A DNA stretch of 64,000 nucleotides from assembly GCF_024713975.1 (NCBI RefSeq), contig NC_091114.1, positions 2,700,001 to 2,764,000 of the forward strand, in the 5' to 3' direction. This stretch comes from Paralichthys olivaceus (Eukaryota > Chordata > Actinopteri > Pleuronectiformes > Paralichthyidae). The notes under the pieces were generated by a model that was given only the letters and a program-made list of their open reading frames with translations, made no database searches and had not been told where the DNA came from. Within the stretch, counting starts at the first letter, position 1. Each line of letters opens with the position of its first letter. This document shows, piece by piece, positions 14,966 through 29,500 of the stretch. The translations under genes were made by a program, and so were the position numbers.

Positions 14966-14998
<33 letters not shown>

Positions 14999-17900
14999 AG
15001 CGACAAAAAAGCAAAGGTTGTGTCAGACACTTTAATTCAATCACTCAATAGAATAAAACACATTAGTCAGACCTCATATTGTTTGTTTCGCGTCACAGTT
15101 GAATCTTGAATCTAACCCGGGCCACCTTATACGTGCAGCTGCATCTTCTATTGCACGAGGTCAATCCACAAATAAAATGTTCTTAACTCTTGTAAAAAAT
15201 GTAAAAATGTCAGATGTGTATAAATGTTTTACAGAGTGCTCGGTTACGTTATAAATGAAGGTTGTCATATAAAAATGCGTGATCTTTTATAGATGATAAT
15301 GAATAGTATATAAATATATAAATATATACGAACAGAAAAATGCTTGGGCTATGTACAGCATCTAACTTGTGCACTGTGGAAATACGTGACACCTATGGTT
15401 TTTTTTAATTTAGATCCATACTGGTGTTGGAATTGTTATGTATCCATCCATTCTATATTGCTTAACCTTTGACGGTCACCGGGGGCTGGACCCACTGTAT
15501 AAGTGTTTTAGATATATAAACATATACAAACATAACATTTCTATAATGCAGTATTTTGCCCTGTGGCCTCACAGCAAGAAGGTTCTGGGTTCAAGCTGGC
15601 TGCACAGTGTGGAGTTTGCATGTTCTCCTCGTGCCTATGTGGGTTTCCTCTGGATGTTATGAATATTATAATCCCCCAGTCTGAAGACATGATTAAATGG
15701 AGACTCAAGATTCTAAACTTTAAATTGTGTGGATCTGTCAATATGAATGACTCACACACACGTGCATACACACACAAACACACAGTCATTTATTTAGACT
15801 CAATCGTCTAAACGTCTTGCTCCTAGAGTGTAGATTAATCCTTTACTGAAAGTAGTCCCCAAAAAGTGTTTTTTCCTCCTAAAGCCAGTTGAACACATTG
15901 AAATGATATTATAGAATAAACAACATTATATTGGAAGTTCACCACAGTGGCCATGTAAATCATATCCAATGTACCCTTCCTCTTATGTCTCCTCTTCCCT
16001 GCGAATCGTCTGTCCAGGATGGCTCCAGAGGTGGCTGCGGTGGAAAAGAAGGGGGGCTACAACCACCTGTGCGATATCTGGGCCGTCGGAATCACTGCCA
16101 TCGAGCTGGCCGAGCTCCAACCGCCCATGTTTGACCTTCACCCAATGCGGTGAGTCAGGACAGAGGGACTGGAGCCCAGACGGATCTAATGAACTCTGCC
16201 TCGTGTCAGAGCAGAGAGATAAACAGTAGAGGCGTGTGTTATGTAACATTTCATTCCTGGACAGTCACTGCCTATAAACCATTGAGACCTTACACAGTGC
16301 GGTGACATTTAAAACAATGTTTCAGAGCACTGATGTTGATGTCCAAGAGCAACTTCCAGCCTCCAAGACTAAAGGATAAATCCAAGTGGTGAGTTGGACT
16401 GCCGGTGTTCCTCTGAAATCATTTAGTATTGAAACCAAAGAGAAGATCATTAACATATAAAAATGGATTCACACTGTGCCCCTTTGCTTCTCCTCTGTGC
16501 AGGTCTGCGGGTTTCCAAAGCTTTGTGAAAATGGCTCTCATTAAAAATCCTCGTAAAAGGCCCTCAGCTGAGACGCTGCTGCAGGTTGGCTTCTTCTTTG
16601 TGGTTCTTATTAATGGAAAGTGGTTAACTCGGCATTATCTTAAAGGCGCTTTCAAATAAGTTCTTAAATGCATTTTTTTTGTTATGGTTCTGCTTTACCT
16701 CATGGTTATACAGCTCACTAAATTCTTACTGGTTCGTAGAGAAACTGGAATACAGCATTCCAACATGAACAGCTGACTCACTCAGAGCAGATGTCATGTG
16801 TTCGGGCGTAACAATGGTGGACAGATAGATGCATGATAATAATATTGAAAGAGAAAAGCATCAGAGAGGTGATGAATACCCTGCTCTTTACAATCAGACA
16901 ATCCTAACTTTTATATATTGTTATAATGCGATTTCATAATGATGCCGGTGATTGATTAATCTAAACAAGCTGTAGATCGTGTCTATTATCTTAGTGGTTG
17001 ACTGCATTATCACACTTACATGGCGTCATAGATAGATAGATAGATTACTTTATTCATCCCCAAAGGGAAATTAGGTCGTCATAGCAGTCCGGGGTTTGGA
17101 TACATTAAAAATACAATAGAATAAGATGATGACCTCATTAACAGCCATATGATCATTGGTTGTTTTTCTTATTTCATGGTGGATTCTTGGAGATATCTTG
17201 GGAAAGGTCTGGAACCAGCTAAGTCTAATATACGTGCAAAGACTGACCACTAATTATAGCTTTATTTATTATATCATATTATATCTATATATATTATATT
17301 ATTATATTTGACTGTTTTTCAGTGCCATTTTACACGGCTCTCTGTGATCAAAGCTTCCTAATAGTGTCTAAGGCTGTGATCTATACTTTTTTTCCTCCAG
17401 CATCCATTTGTGACACAGCTACTAACCCGTAACCTTGTGATTGAGCTTCTGGACATGGCCAACAACCCTGAGCTCCACTCTACCCACACTCACAGCCTGG
17501 ACGACACGGAACTGGAGGTCAGTGCAAGGAAGGAGTCATAACTGACACCACAGAGGGCCAGAAACAAATTCATAGACTGAGGAACAGATGATATTTATTA
17601 TTTACAATATTTTAGATGGAAGAAAATAGAAAAGAAACAGATTGAGTCTGTTTCATGGGGAATAATGTTTTTTTTTTTCTGGTGCGTCACATAAATGTTC
17701 TGTTGACAGATTGGGGAAATGGCTCCTGACAAGATTCAGTCAGCCGGGAAACACCTGCCTGTAGAGAGGACCCTGTCTGAAGAGCAATGTGAGGACACAC
17801 ACACACACACACACACACTGACCGAACAACAAAGACATTCCACACTTTTTTGGCAGAAATGTGCACAAGTTGGGTTGAAAATACATTTATTACATTATAT

Positions 17901-20900
17901 TTCATTAAGTGACAGCAATTAAACAACAGCAAGAATCATGTAAGTACAATGAGTCTTCAAAAAAGCCAAACTACAAAGTGCTACATGTAAGTGCAATATA
18001 TAAGTGCAACTAAATGTAATTGGTTTTTCTTCTTATAATTTGTTTTTCTTTATATAAACACACAGTTGACAATGGTTATTAGACGTCTTCTTCACCAAGG
18101 TGTAGTCGGAAGAGATGTGTCTTTTAGACTTTCTGCTGTCCTGATGTCAATGGGGAGCTCGTTCCACCATTTAGGAGCCAGGACAGCAAATAGTCTGGAT
18201 TTTGTTGTGTGGCTAGCTGTCCCTCGGAGTGAGGGAACGGCACGCCGATTGGTCGATGCAGAGCGGAGTAGGACCTGCTGGGGTGTACAGTTTAACTCAT
18301 GTTCTGGATATAGACTGGGACTGATCTGTTCACAGCACGGTACACAAGTACTAGTGTCTTGAAGCAGCTGCGGCCAGCCACTGGTAACCAGTGAAGGGAG
18401 CAGAGGAGCGATGTGGTGTGAGTGAACTTAGGTCAGTTGAAGACCAGTTGAGCTGCTGCATTCTGGATGAGCTGGCACTTTATATGCCAAACCTATTGCA
18501 TTCACATCTGTAAGACATCATCGTGATGAGATCAATATTCAAGTGAACGTCTCACTTCCCGAAAGCAAGTGCATTTTATATGTGAGATATTCCTTTAACC
18601 CACACGTTTACTTGTGTATTGTTTGTGTGTTTTGTGTTAAACGTTGTACAGTAACAGTCACTGCGTGTGGCTGGGCTTGTGACTGTATGCGTGCATATGG
18701 AGATATACTGTATGCCGGTTGTACTTGCTGATGAGTCGCCTCATTGTCCGGCACGACCCCCAGTATTCAGCGCTGTAATCTCCATAATATGAACGAGGAC
18801 AAAAGCCTCTCAGTCAGCCTGCTGGTGGCTGCCCTTCCTTCTGTATCCCGTCCACACATGTGGGATGGAGGTTGCGTCAGACGATGGCACAGCGAACATG
18901 CCACTGGTGTGTGACAGACAGTGGCACCTCTGTCACACACACACTGGAGCGAGAGTGACTTCACACTGCTGAACTACCAATAGGCTTCTTGTGGCCCAAG
19001 TGTTTCGCACGTGATAGTCTGGTTTCACAATTGGTATAGTTCCATATCAAAATACAACTTAGTGTCGACCTATACTTCCCTTTCACACAGCGTGTTTATT
19101 CATGTTCAGGCACACAAGCCACAAACACGTTTAACACCTGCACTTTCACTTTGACCAATATGTCTCACACTTCCTCTGCTTCGACTAGAGCAGTCAGTCA
19201 TTGTTTGGACAGTTGCTTGCTACGAGGCTGATACAAATATATAAAAATATCAAATATCAAACCTCAATACTTTTTTTGGACACGTCAAATGTGTGGTCGG
19301 ATTTGTGATCTTTGAACGCCTGTTCTACTAAACTTCATTGCAGACTCAAGCCAAAAAACAGTCAAATTATAACCCACCCCTACTACTAAAACATACTGAG
19401 ACCAAGAACAAAGGAATCATATGATATTTACAATAGTATAAGTTCTGTTCTAGTTTAAGGAAGTCATGTCAGAGCACATATGTGACCTAGCAGTCTAGCA
19501 GGAGTATAAGTGGTTCTCAAATGTAAAGGGAAGCCAAGATAGTGGAATATAAACATTAAAAATGAGGGAAGTGAAGGACAGAGAGCACCAAGGAAAATAG
19601 ATTGAAATACATAACATCCTCATGCAAATGATATCGATTGGAAAGGTTGGGGAAGTTGATGGTATCAGCTACAGAACAGCTGAATTTTGATTCAGGCTTC
19701 ATCTGCAAATTTGCCGTCCAACAACAACAATAGATCTTTGACCAAAAAAGGGCACAGTATGTTCACTGTGATGGAATTTCTGTGGCGAGCAGCTTTCAAG
19801 TCTCCGCAAGTTGATTTTTAATGCTTTAGTGAAACGACTGACTTCTGCTGAGGTGGTAAAAGATCCAGAGCATGTCATTTGTGTGAGTGGAGTGAAGCAA
19901 GCTAAATAAAATAAAAAGACATTTTGGTTGTTCATTAATACCTCTCTTGTATTTTTCATTCCTAATGTTGTAACTAACATTTGGACTTTCATGACATAAT
20001 AGTCATAATAGTCTCATAAACCACACTTGAAATCTGTGAATTATTCTCATGTATAGCCACAAGTGAAGATTACAGAATATTGGTCAATGCAACAAAACCT
20101 AAAGTAGCCCGAGTAAATATTCTTGAGACCTGATTCAGTAAAGTAAAGTAACTGACTACACCAGACCAAGTGAAACTAGAATGACACTCAGTAGAGACAA
20201 CGGTCTCCTTATTAAACCACATTTAAATTCACTAGATCCAGATTTTTACTTAGATCTGCACTAAACTGCTCACACTCATAGACATCAGCCCCTTTTTCAT
20301 CAATATTCATGGGTTATACTTTGAGAAATCAATGAAAATGTAAAAAAAAATAACAATCCTCACAATATTAAAGAAAAAAAAAGAATGATGTGGATCCACG
20401 CCAATATGGAATGTTTTTCCCTGACTCATAACAACTTGTTCCACCAAGTTTTGTTAGAATCTGTCCATTTTGTGTGTAATCCTGTTTGCAAACAAACAAA
20501 CAGACAGATAGGGGTGAAAACATATGACCTTCCTGGTGGAGGTAAAAAGGAGTAATGTGCTTTGTCACTGTGTATGTGCTCAGCTGCTGCGGTGAGGGGT
20601 CACGGCTGCAGTGTTTCGCAGTGACAGCTCTTTATCGATGTGTGGATCCATAGCTCCAACTGCAGCTCATCAATGCACTTGAGAGTTGAGTGCGAATCGA
20701 TGTTGCGAACACAAAAAAGGCTGGAATGTGTGGGAACACATTGCCCTGCACTTTATTTTCTTAACCTGATGAAATCCACAGTTCATGCATTAACGCACCA
20801 TTTCTTTTCCTATCATTTTCTTTGCAGTTGATCAAGTAAAGTTTGGACCCCAGCTAAGAAAAGTCACAGAGCCCTATCCGGATATGGTAATGCATGTTTT

Positions 20901-23900
20901 TCCTGGAGGATATTTCTGTGAGGGTGGCGTCCTCTGATGACGTACGCCAGAACAAGGATAAGACCGAAGGTTCTGTTTTGGTTTTCCTTTCAGCAGGGTT
21001 CTTATGATGATGACTGGAGTCTGTCTGGAGAGGAAGACAGCTCACCGTAAGTTTTCTTTGATCTGATTCTGTACTAGGATCATTGTGGTTTTTCCGTTGT
21101 TGAGAAGTCATAGCTGTCCCAGATGCCGCTCTCAAAGCAATCAGTAGTTATCCTGAGGACGCTTTTCAATTGTCTCCAGAGATTTCTTCCCATGTGGTGA
21201 TCTCTAAAAAACTTTGTTCCAAAAATGGAGCCCTGTCCATTAGTTTTTTTTTAGGCTTCTGTGATTTATCCCAAAAAATCTGTGGAACATAGGAATAGAA
21301 GAAAATACAAATATTAATAATCTATATCAAATCATTAAATTATTATTATTATTGTTGTTGTTGTTGTTGAAATTCAAGTGTGATGAATACACAAAATCTA
21401 TTTTTTGGGCTGGGGTGGATGTCACGTGATCTGTAAGTGCGAGTGTGACCACTACTAGCTTTTGGGATTTGACTGCATCATCGGGCTTAATAGCTGTCAG
21501 AGAGTGTCACTATAATGACACCCTCAGAGTTTTTAATAGAATGAGACCCATTTGAATTACCAGGAGCGATCCTTCTCAGTGACACTGATTTATTGATAAT
21601 TAATTCTGTAGTAATTCATATTTCTAGTGTCCCTTTATTAATAAGTAATACTCAGGATTTCGCTTAGCGGTAGTAATACCTTTTTTAGGATAAAGGGAAT
21701 AATCCTGATTTTATTTTTGCAGTTGTTTTGGCCATCACTTCTCTCTCTTATTACAACATTGTATGCACCTAAGTGATCTCAATATGGTGACACTGTAGTC
21801 AAATAACAGTTATCCGGATTATCTAAACCATCAGCAACAGTTGAATCTCAGGGATTATTTCTTTGGTTACCTCAGGGTACAGGTGGGGACTTTAGAGTAG
21901 TCCAGGAATTTTTTGAACTTATAAATCACGACAATAATACACTGCATTACCACTTATTTGTCAGTAAAAAGGAAATCAACACACATATAGGATTATAGAA
22001 CAGTGTCCGTCAGTACCAGGGAACTTGCAGCTACGAGTAGAAGTGAAGTTGTAATGTCGACATAACTGAGAGGATGTGAAAACTGGTGAGCATATGAGAA
22101 GCAAAGTCAAAATAGATATCTGAGATTGCTACTTGCAAACTTGACCAAACCTTTTCAAACAAAGAGACTCAAACAGTGTTTGTCAGTGTTTCGAAGCCTT
22201 AATTAGAGTCAACAGTTGGGAAATGACAAAAAAACAAAGTTTCACCGCTGGACCCGAATCAGGAACATTGTGGTCCCAGTGACACGGCCGGAGAACAATG
22301 AGGTCATGTCCTCACTTTTCTGGCGGACGTTACGATGTCTGAGTTGTATGTAAAGTTTTAGTTTAGTGTGACATTTCAAGTTTCAAGAAGTCTAACCATG
22401 TTTAAGTTTAGGGGAATGGTGCCATATCTGGTTGATAGAATAAAATATAAAGTGTGTAGACTTGAAGTTTGATATAAATCTATATATATATAAATATAAA
22501 CCTTTTAACCAGAAAATCCAATTCTACCTGACAACAGCTCTTCTTAGAGATGAATCTAGTGAGTATAATGTTCTATTTAGTGATAGTAGGATGGCCAAAA
22601 CAGGAGTTCATTACCAACCAGGATTATAATATAATGTGACACAGAGTAACAGGAGATAGAGCTTTTTGATTCTGTTCATATATCAGCATGACTATCGGGC
22701 TTCAGGAACCGATAGGAGTCGACCTCTGGTTCCTTCCCTCCCATTGTTATGGGCCATTCAGGCCCGTAGTCAGATAAACACCAGGTCTTCCTGTTGCAGG
22801 AGCCTGTTGGAATGTGTGGAGCAAGCTCTGCAGCTGAGGTAGGACACGTCCATCACCTCCAGCATCTCCTAACAGCAGTGTCCCGCCGTCCCACATGAAT
22901 TTACCTGAAATAAGCTGCTTGTGTTGATTGATTTTTGTTTTTTAATCATGTAAATATCAGCTAACGCCAATTTCTTTGACATAGTCAGTGGGTTTGTGCT
23001 CATCCCCTGCTAATCCCATCCCCAGACCCCACAGTCCTGCTGTCCCTCTTCATGTGGTGCAGATTCAGCACAAACCCGCTGGTTCTCAGCTTTTTGGGCT
23101 TTTGTCTGCCTTATTTTTTTGTTTTGTTTGTTTGTTTGCGGTGTTTCGTCTCGATTTTTGTGTATGTGCCGCTGTCACCCTGCCCTCAGCCTCTTCAGCC
23201 TTCGTTGTCTATCTTGTTGTCATGACGATGTTCTCAGTACATGACTTGATTCTGATCACAACATTGTTGCCCCTTGTCTTGCAGAAGTTTAACCATTAGG
23301 AGGGCGCCATCTACTGACGTAAGTGGTAACCACTGTTGCTATAAACTGAGAGATGTGTTGTACTTTCACGTTGAGTCCAAGTTTTAAGTGTATCCACCTG
23401 AAAAAAAAAAATACAAAGCACAGGCAGATTAGAAACAAGTACTGTAGAAGGATTTTACCAAGTGACTCAACAATATAAGACCAAATACATTACTAAATAC
23501 ATTAAGAATGTAGGAGTTAATTGTGTCTGTTGCATTTCATCAACTTTTGGAAACAACTGAAACAACAGATCTCAGCATCTGTGTTATTTCTTTCACATCT
23601 TTTTTTACGTCACCGATGTGGAATATACTGCTCCACCCCTGTTTCACACCCCCAGTCACAACCCCAGTGTTAAACCGAGCATCGCAAAGAATAAAACAGA
23701 GGCCTGTCATTAAGCAGGATTTCTCTGTTTCAGATTTGAAACATCTTATCTCAGTTCAGCCTTGCTTTGGGGCGTTCACAAAGTTTTTGCTTGTTATTAA
23801 ACCTTTTTAAACTAGTAAAATTATGATATTTATACCTCCAGCTTTGAACAATCTTCTTTCTCCCTGTAATCTGCTGTGTGCACTTTTCCTAAGCCAATCT

Positions 23901-26507
23901 ATAACCAGAAAGTAGAAAATCTTTCCATGTAATAACAATTATTGTGTTTGCAGCAAATATTAGCATACAATCTTTACTGTATCAGCAATTATTTCAAGGT
24001 ACACCTGAGGCTGATGGTAATTACATTTAAAGGGATCATTTTAAGAATTAAAGAAATGTACATTTTGACCTGTTGATGGTGGTAGACATAAAAACAAATT
24101 GTACATTTCCTTTATTAACAACCATGAGTCTGCACAACAGTCAGTCAGACAGACAAACAAACAAAATCTTTATTGGTGTTCTATTAATAGGGATGTCAAC
24201 ATTATAACATGGTGTACAGTGGATATAAAAAGTCACCCTTGTTAAAATGCCAGGTTGTTGTGATGTAAAAAAAACGAGATCAAGATCAATCATGTCAGAA
24301 CTTTTTCCACCTTTAATGTAACCTTACAATCTGTACACAAACTGAAATCTTTTAGGGGGTGAACTGTGGTTGTATTAGTGGCCACACCCTCTTATAATTG
24401 GGGATGTGGCTGTGTTCAGAATTAACCAATAACATTCAAACTCATGTAAAATAGCAGTAAGTTCTCGTAGGACATTTATTTAGTTGCATCTTACAATAAA
24501 AGCCAAACAAAGAAATTTCAAAGCTTCAGAGGGATCTCATTGTTGAAATGTATCAGACAGGTGAAGAAAGATTTCCAAGGCATTAGATATATCATGGAAC
24601 ACAGTGAAGACCGTCATCAATGACTAGACAAAATATGGCAGTGGAGAAAACATTACCAAGAACTGGACGTCACTCCAGAACTGATGAAAGGACAAGAAGA
24701 AAACTGGTCCGGGAGCTGCAGGACTTTCTCCCATATTCTGTGGGCTATGGGGTAGGGTGGCAAGATAGAAGACTTACAAAGAAAAACATTCCAAGCCTGG
24801 TTAAATGTGGCAAAAGCCAAGTCTCATCAAGTCTCCCAAAAGTATGTGAGAAAATGTGTTGTGGTTTGATGAGACCAAGGCTGAACCTTTTGGCCATAAT
24901 TCCTAAAGGTGTGTTTGGCACAGAAGAGCATCACCCACAGTGGGGGTGGCATCAGTAGCATCGGTTTTTGGGGCTTTTTTCTTTCTGCTGAAACTGGGGC
25001 TTTGAATTATGAAACGTTCTAAATACTAGTCCAAAAAAAGCATTTCAGCTTAACAGCCACCCAAGGCATACTTCCACATTTAGCAAAAGAATGGCTTTAC
25101 CGGAAGAAGATTAAAGTTTTGCAATGGCCCAGTCACAGCCCAGACCTGAATCCGATTGGATTCAAGATGACCAGTCAGGATGTGCCATGCTGACAGACTC
25201 CTACCCAAAAACACTGAGTACTGCAACCACATTATTATAGCTTTTTGTTTGTACCTTTTCCCCCTAAAAGACTTCATTTCGTTTTTCAAATGAATCGTAC
25301 AGGTTATAGGTCACGTTAAAGGCGTTAAAAGCTAATTTCTTAACATAACAAAAACCTGGCATTTTAACAGGGGTATGTAGACGTTTTATATCCGCATCTC
25401 TTCAGCGTGAGTCATGTGTTTGCTGTTGTTGTTTAGGGAGGTAAGAAGAGTGGTCTGTTCAGTCCGTCTACAGCGTCCCTGCCGGCCTTCAGCTCTTTAA
25501 CCCCCAACACAGACGACAAAGACCAGACGCTGAGACCGAGCTGCACACTTGGCCCTGACGCCGCCATCACCGCTGACTCCCCCTCCACTACAGGTACGAC
25601 ACACTGCTCCTATAGGGGATCATGTTCTATACCCGACATGTCAGATTTTCAGTAACTAAGAAAAGCTTTGCGGGTCCAACTTTTTTTTTTTGTTTAATTA
25701 GCCTTGGCTAGGTGCTCAGCCTCACAGGACATCAGACAGCGGTGCAGTAATCCATGTCTGCCTGCGGGGGACGCTGTAACACCAGAAAAGAGGAGGGTTA
25801 CCAATGTTTCTTCTGCGAAACAAGAGACACCGCTGTCACCTGAATGGAGCACACTAAGGAAACAAACGGAGAACTCTGTGAGTTCAAACCAGACATCCGT
25901 GTCTTGATAACAGAAGCAAATATCAATGAGCTTGTGTGATTTGCTAACCGAATAACTTCCTAATGATTGAATGATTTTCCTTTAAAAGTCTGTGTGTCTG
26001 TAAGATGACAAATCATGCAACCGAAGATGCAGATTTTTTTGTGTTTGATGGACAGTTTCTATCCTCCCCTTTGTTTTGTTCCCTGTAACCCCTTGACATT
26101 TCTAGAGGGCTGACTGTCATGGACTTCCTCCTACCCCTCAAGTCCATGTAAGTGTGAAATCTAACAGCATGCCACCTACAGTGAAACTTGACCAAAGGCA
26201 ATGCTTTGATGACTAACATGACAAATTTTGCATGGCGAGATATGAGTTGCTCTTGGAAAGGTTTTTATGCCAGACACTCCCGTTCAGACCTGGTAGTATA
26301 GTGAAGTCTGAACCCACCCAAAAGCGTGTCCGCAATGCATCCTAGATCCAATCACTCAGAACTCATTTGAAGGTGGTCTGGGATGCATGTGGCCACATTC
26401 TTTTAGTTCTGTGAACGCAAATGTGTCCCTGTTGAAGCGGCACCAACTAATCTGACGTCCTCTGACCTGCTGCAGCTTCACAATGAATCAGTGTGTGCAT
26501 ATTTCCC

Positions 26508-26538
<31 letters not shown>

Positions 26539-29500
26539 CCTCTCTTTCTCTCTCTCTCTATGGTAGGAGTCATGAATATGCAAAGTATCCAACTGCAACT
26601 TGAAATGAAATAGTTAATCACACATGTTCTTTTGTTTCAAGCGATCTACATTTTAAGGAAATGTAAGTGTCACAGTAACCATGGCAGGCCGTGAGTGATT
26701 AACGCACTGTGCCGCCCCTGTAGATGGGAGCCTGCTTCTCCAAAGTCTTCAATGGTTGTCCTCTTCAAATCCACTGTGCTGTCACCTGGATTTTACCTAA
26801 AACAAGAGGTAAGACAGTGACGTCTTCTCAGAGTCCTGAAAACCCGAGGGGGAGTTTTCTTCGATGAGTTTAGCTAGAAATGATTATAGAGGACCACAAG
26901 TGTCATTGAAATAATAGTAAAGCATACCATCATTCAATTAAATAAAATTCATCTACCAATCTATAATTAAAGGACTGAATGACTTTTGAAATTGTAAGGG
27001 GCAATAAAAGAGGAATTATGAAATGTGTTAATAAATTCAATATAAAAAACAACTGTCCGTCAATAAGAGCATAATGTCAAAATACATTAATAATTAATTT
27101 ATTAATTTATAGATAAGTCACTGAAATGAAAAATCTAGAAATTAAGGTTTAAAAAGAAATAAATAACGGGATTCACAATCTGGATTAAGAATTTATATAT
27201 ATATATATATATTTATATACAGTTTATATACGTATATATATACATATATATTTATAGATTGATACTTTAATTTGTCAACAAATTAATGAATGCCTATGTT
27301 TATTATTCAATTAGTCAGTAATTAATTTAATGCTATTTTCATTTTTCTTGACACTTGTGATCCTCCATAAGAAATCACATCAACTGGACAAATTACACCA
27401 CATGTATTGGATTGTCTTGTTTTATGGTGCAGTAAAAACCTTTGAATTAAAATATGATTTCATTTCCTGCTCAGATCAATACCTTATTCTCGGGGCAGAG
27501 GAGGGCATCTACACACTGAACCTCAACGAACTTCATGAAGATACACTAGAGAAGGTAAGACAGACACAGACCCATGTATTTAACATATACTGTAATACAC
27601 TGTAGTATAGCTCAGTGTGAACATTAGTCACTTAAGCGGTTCTTTGTTATTTGACACCATGTTGGAACAAAAGATGGTTCAAGTGTTCTGGGCTCTATTT
27701 TGACCTTGAGCTTAATCCCCACTTAGCTGTTAAAGTTTAAGATGTTCTCACTCCCTCCATTGTTGGGATATATAGATGTATGCAATTTATTCATAGTAAA
27801 AGTCCACTGATTTGTCTTTTCTATCTTCCTGCAGCTGCTGCCTCAGCGTTGCACATGGCTATATGTGATGAACAATGTGCTGATGTCTGTCTCAGGTAAC
27901 AAATCCCATCAACTTGTGTGGTTTTTTTTTTACCAGAGAACACAGAGTTTTGTATTTTATCCATCGCTATAATAAAATCTCTGTCCCGCAGGGAAGTCGT
28001 CGCAGCTTTATTCCCACAGTCTGACGGCTCTGTTTGAACAGGGAGGACACGTGCAGAAGAAACACAGCAGTCTGTCGCTCAGCACAAACCGCTTTACTGA
28101 GAGGATCAGCACCAGGTAGGGCAGGATGTTAGTTACTTTGGATTTAGTTTTAAATGAAAACACGAGCTCGTGGCTAAAAGCCTATTATCTCTGGTTCCAC
28201 AGAAAGTTTGCCATATCTGCGAAGATCCCCGACACTAAAGGCTGTAGGACATGTAGCGTAGGTAAGTGATGCAGAATTTACGCAATGATATTAAAGCATT
28301 AAGAAATACTGACTCATTTATCTTCTCTCAGCAAGAAACCCGTACACAGACAGCACGTTTCTGTGTGGGGCTGTTCCGTCTGGCCTGGTTCTGCTGTTGT
28401 GGTATGAGCCTCTCCAGAAGTTCATGCATCTAAAGGTTTGTGCTGACACGTTGCACTTTCAATGCTCTTCAGTGAGATATAAAGCTTTGTGTATTTCCAT
28501 TATTGGGGGAGTTGTGTAGTATTCATTAATTCATGGATCTTGATGAGAAAAAGTGTTTAGGGGACTGATAGTATATTTAAATATGTTTCATGCGTGGATT
28601 GTACTTGAGTGCTATTCTAGAATATTATTAAGAATCAGGGGTAATGATAAATTTGAACCAAACCAATTTCATTACATTTCTGCCTCATTAAGAAGTTTTA
28701 AATAAGTCTGAGTTGGAATGTGTCTCCTGGTCGGATCAGTTTTCAGGTTTGGTTCCTCCCTGCTGCACTGTGAACACCAGTCCATTTGCAGTACATATAA
28801 TATTAGTTATTATATAATTATCACATATTATTTATTACAAAATCATTTCACATTTAAACAAAATAAAGGAAACATACATCTGTCTATTAAAAGATAAGAT
28901 GTGAAGGATGTTTAAACAATATAAACTGTACAGCTTTTAATAAAGTGTGTTAATTTCTAGAAAATGCTTATTGTCTTATATGTTTACGATTAATAAATAA
29001 CCTTATACGCTGATATGCGTTGAACAGTGGTTGGAAACCTCACAGCTGTGTCCTCACATGATGATGTCATGATGTTACCATTATATAACTTGACTGTTCT
29101 TGCTCCACCCGCAGCACATCGCGATGAAGCTGCCGGACTCCCTGCCAGTCTTTGAGCTGCTGGTGTTGGTAACAGACGAGTTCCCCCAGCTGTGCGTCGG
29201 AGTGAGAGACTGCAGTAACGGGAAACCCCCGACCAGCCAGCAGCTCCAGTTTGATATCATCGAGCTGAACGGCACCCCTGTTTCAGTACCAGGTAGGACT
29301 GACCGCTGTGCTCCTCCACTGCAGCTGGTGCAGCTCAGCTCAAGGGTGAAAGTAAAATCTCTTTGTCTCTCTGTGCGTCTGCAGACAGTGGAGCACTGAG
29401 GGCGGAGCAGGTGACCCAACTGGACAGAGACACGGTCCTCATCGCGGTAGAAAGTAAGTCCATCTCAATGCATGTTCTTAAATCTCCAACCGTCTCTCAC

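Larger units (their letters stand above)
2111..16584 (+). other. map4k2: map4k2 exons 1-11: kinase domain block
   Basis: Exons: 2111-2203, 9944-10001, 11233-11323, 11678-11742, 12544-12599, 14030-14077, 14199-14241, 14357-14429, 16018-16149, 16326-16388, 16503-16584. Together they encode residues 1-268. Exon 1 carries the glycine loop and exon 2 the ATP-anchoring lysine. Exon 3 holds the alpha-C helix ([16 protein letters not shown]), exon 6 the HRDIK catalytic loop, exon 7 GANILLTE and exon 8 DFG to GTPYW. Exon 9 holds WMAPEV and the substrate-binding lobe, and exons 10-11 end the C-lobe ([13 protein letters not shown]). All donors are GT and all acceptors AG, and the phases match. Confidence 0.93.
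23319..25436 (+). other. map4k2: map4k2 intron 17, half filled by a Tc1 remnant
   Basis: The left part (23319-24210) shows nothing I can name. From 24215 to about 25396 it is the dead Tc1-like element listed below, which stops only about 40 bases before the exon 18 acceptor. Confidence 0.75.
17401..26147 (+). other. map4k2: map4k2 exons 12-20: linker block
   Basis: Exons: 17401-17517, 17710-17788, 20828-20886, 20994-21046, 22800-22838, 23285-23318, 25437-25593, 25702-25877, 26106-26147. They encode roughly residues 269-520. Recognisable MAP4K2-type segments are [19 protein letters not shown] (exon 14), [18 protein letters not shown] (exons 15-16), [18 protein letters not shown] (exons 16-17) and [11 protein letters not shown] (exon 20). 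Exons 18-19 are the least conserved part and are called mainly from frame closure and splice signals. Exon 15 has tandem CAGCAG acceptors. A Tc1 remnant lies in the intron before exon 18. Confidence 0.85.
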
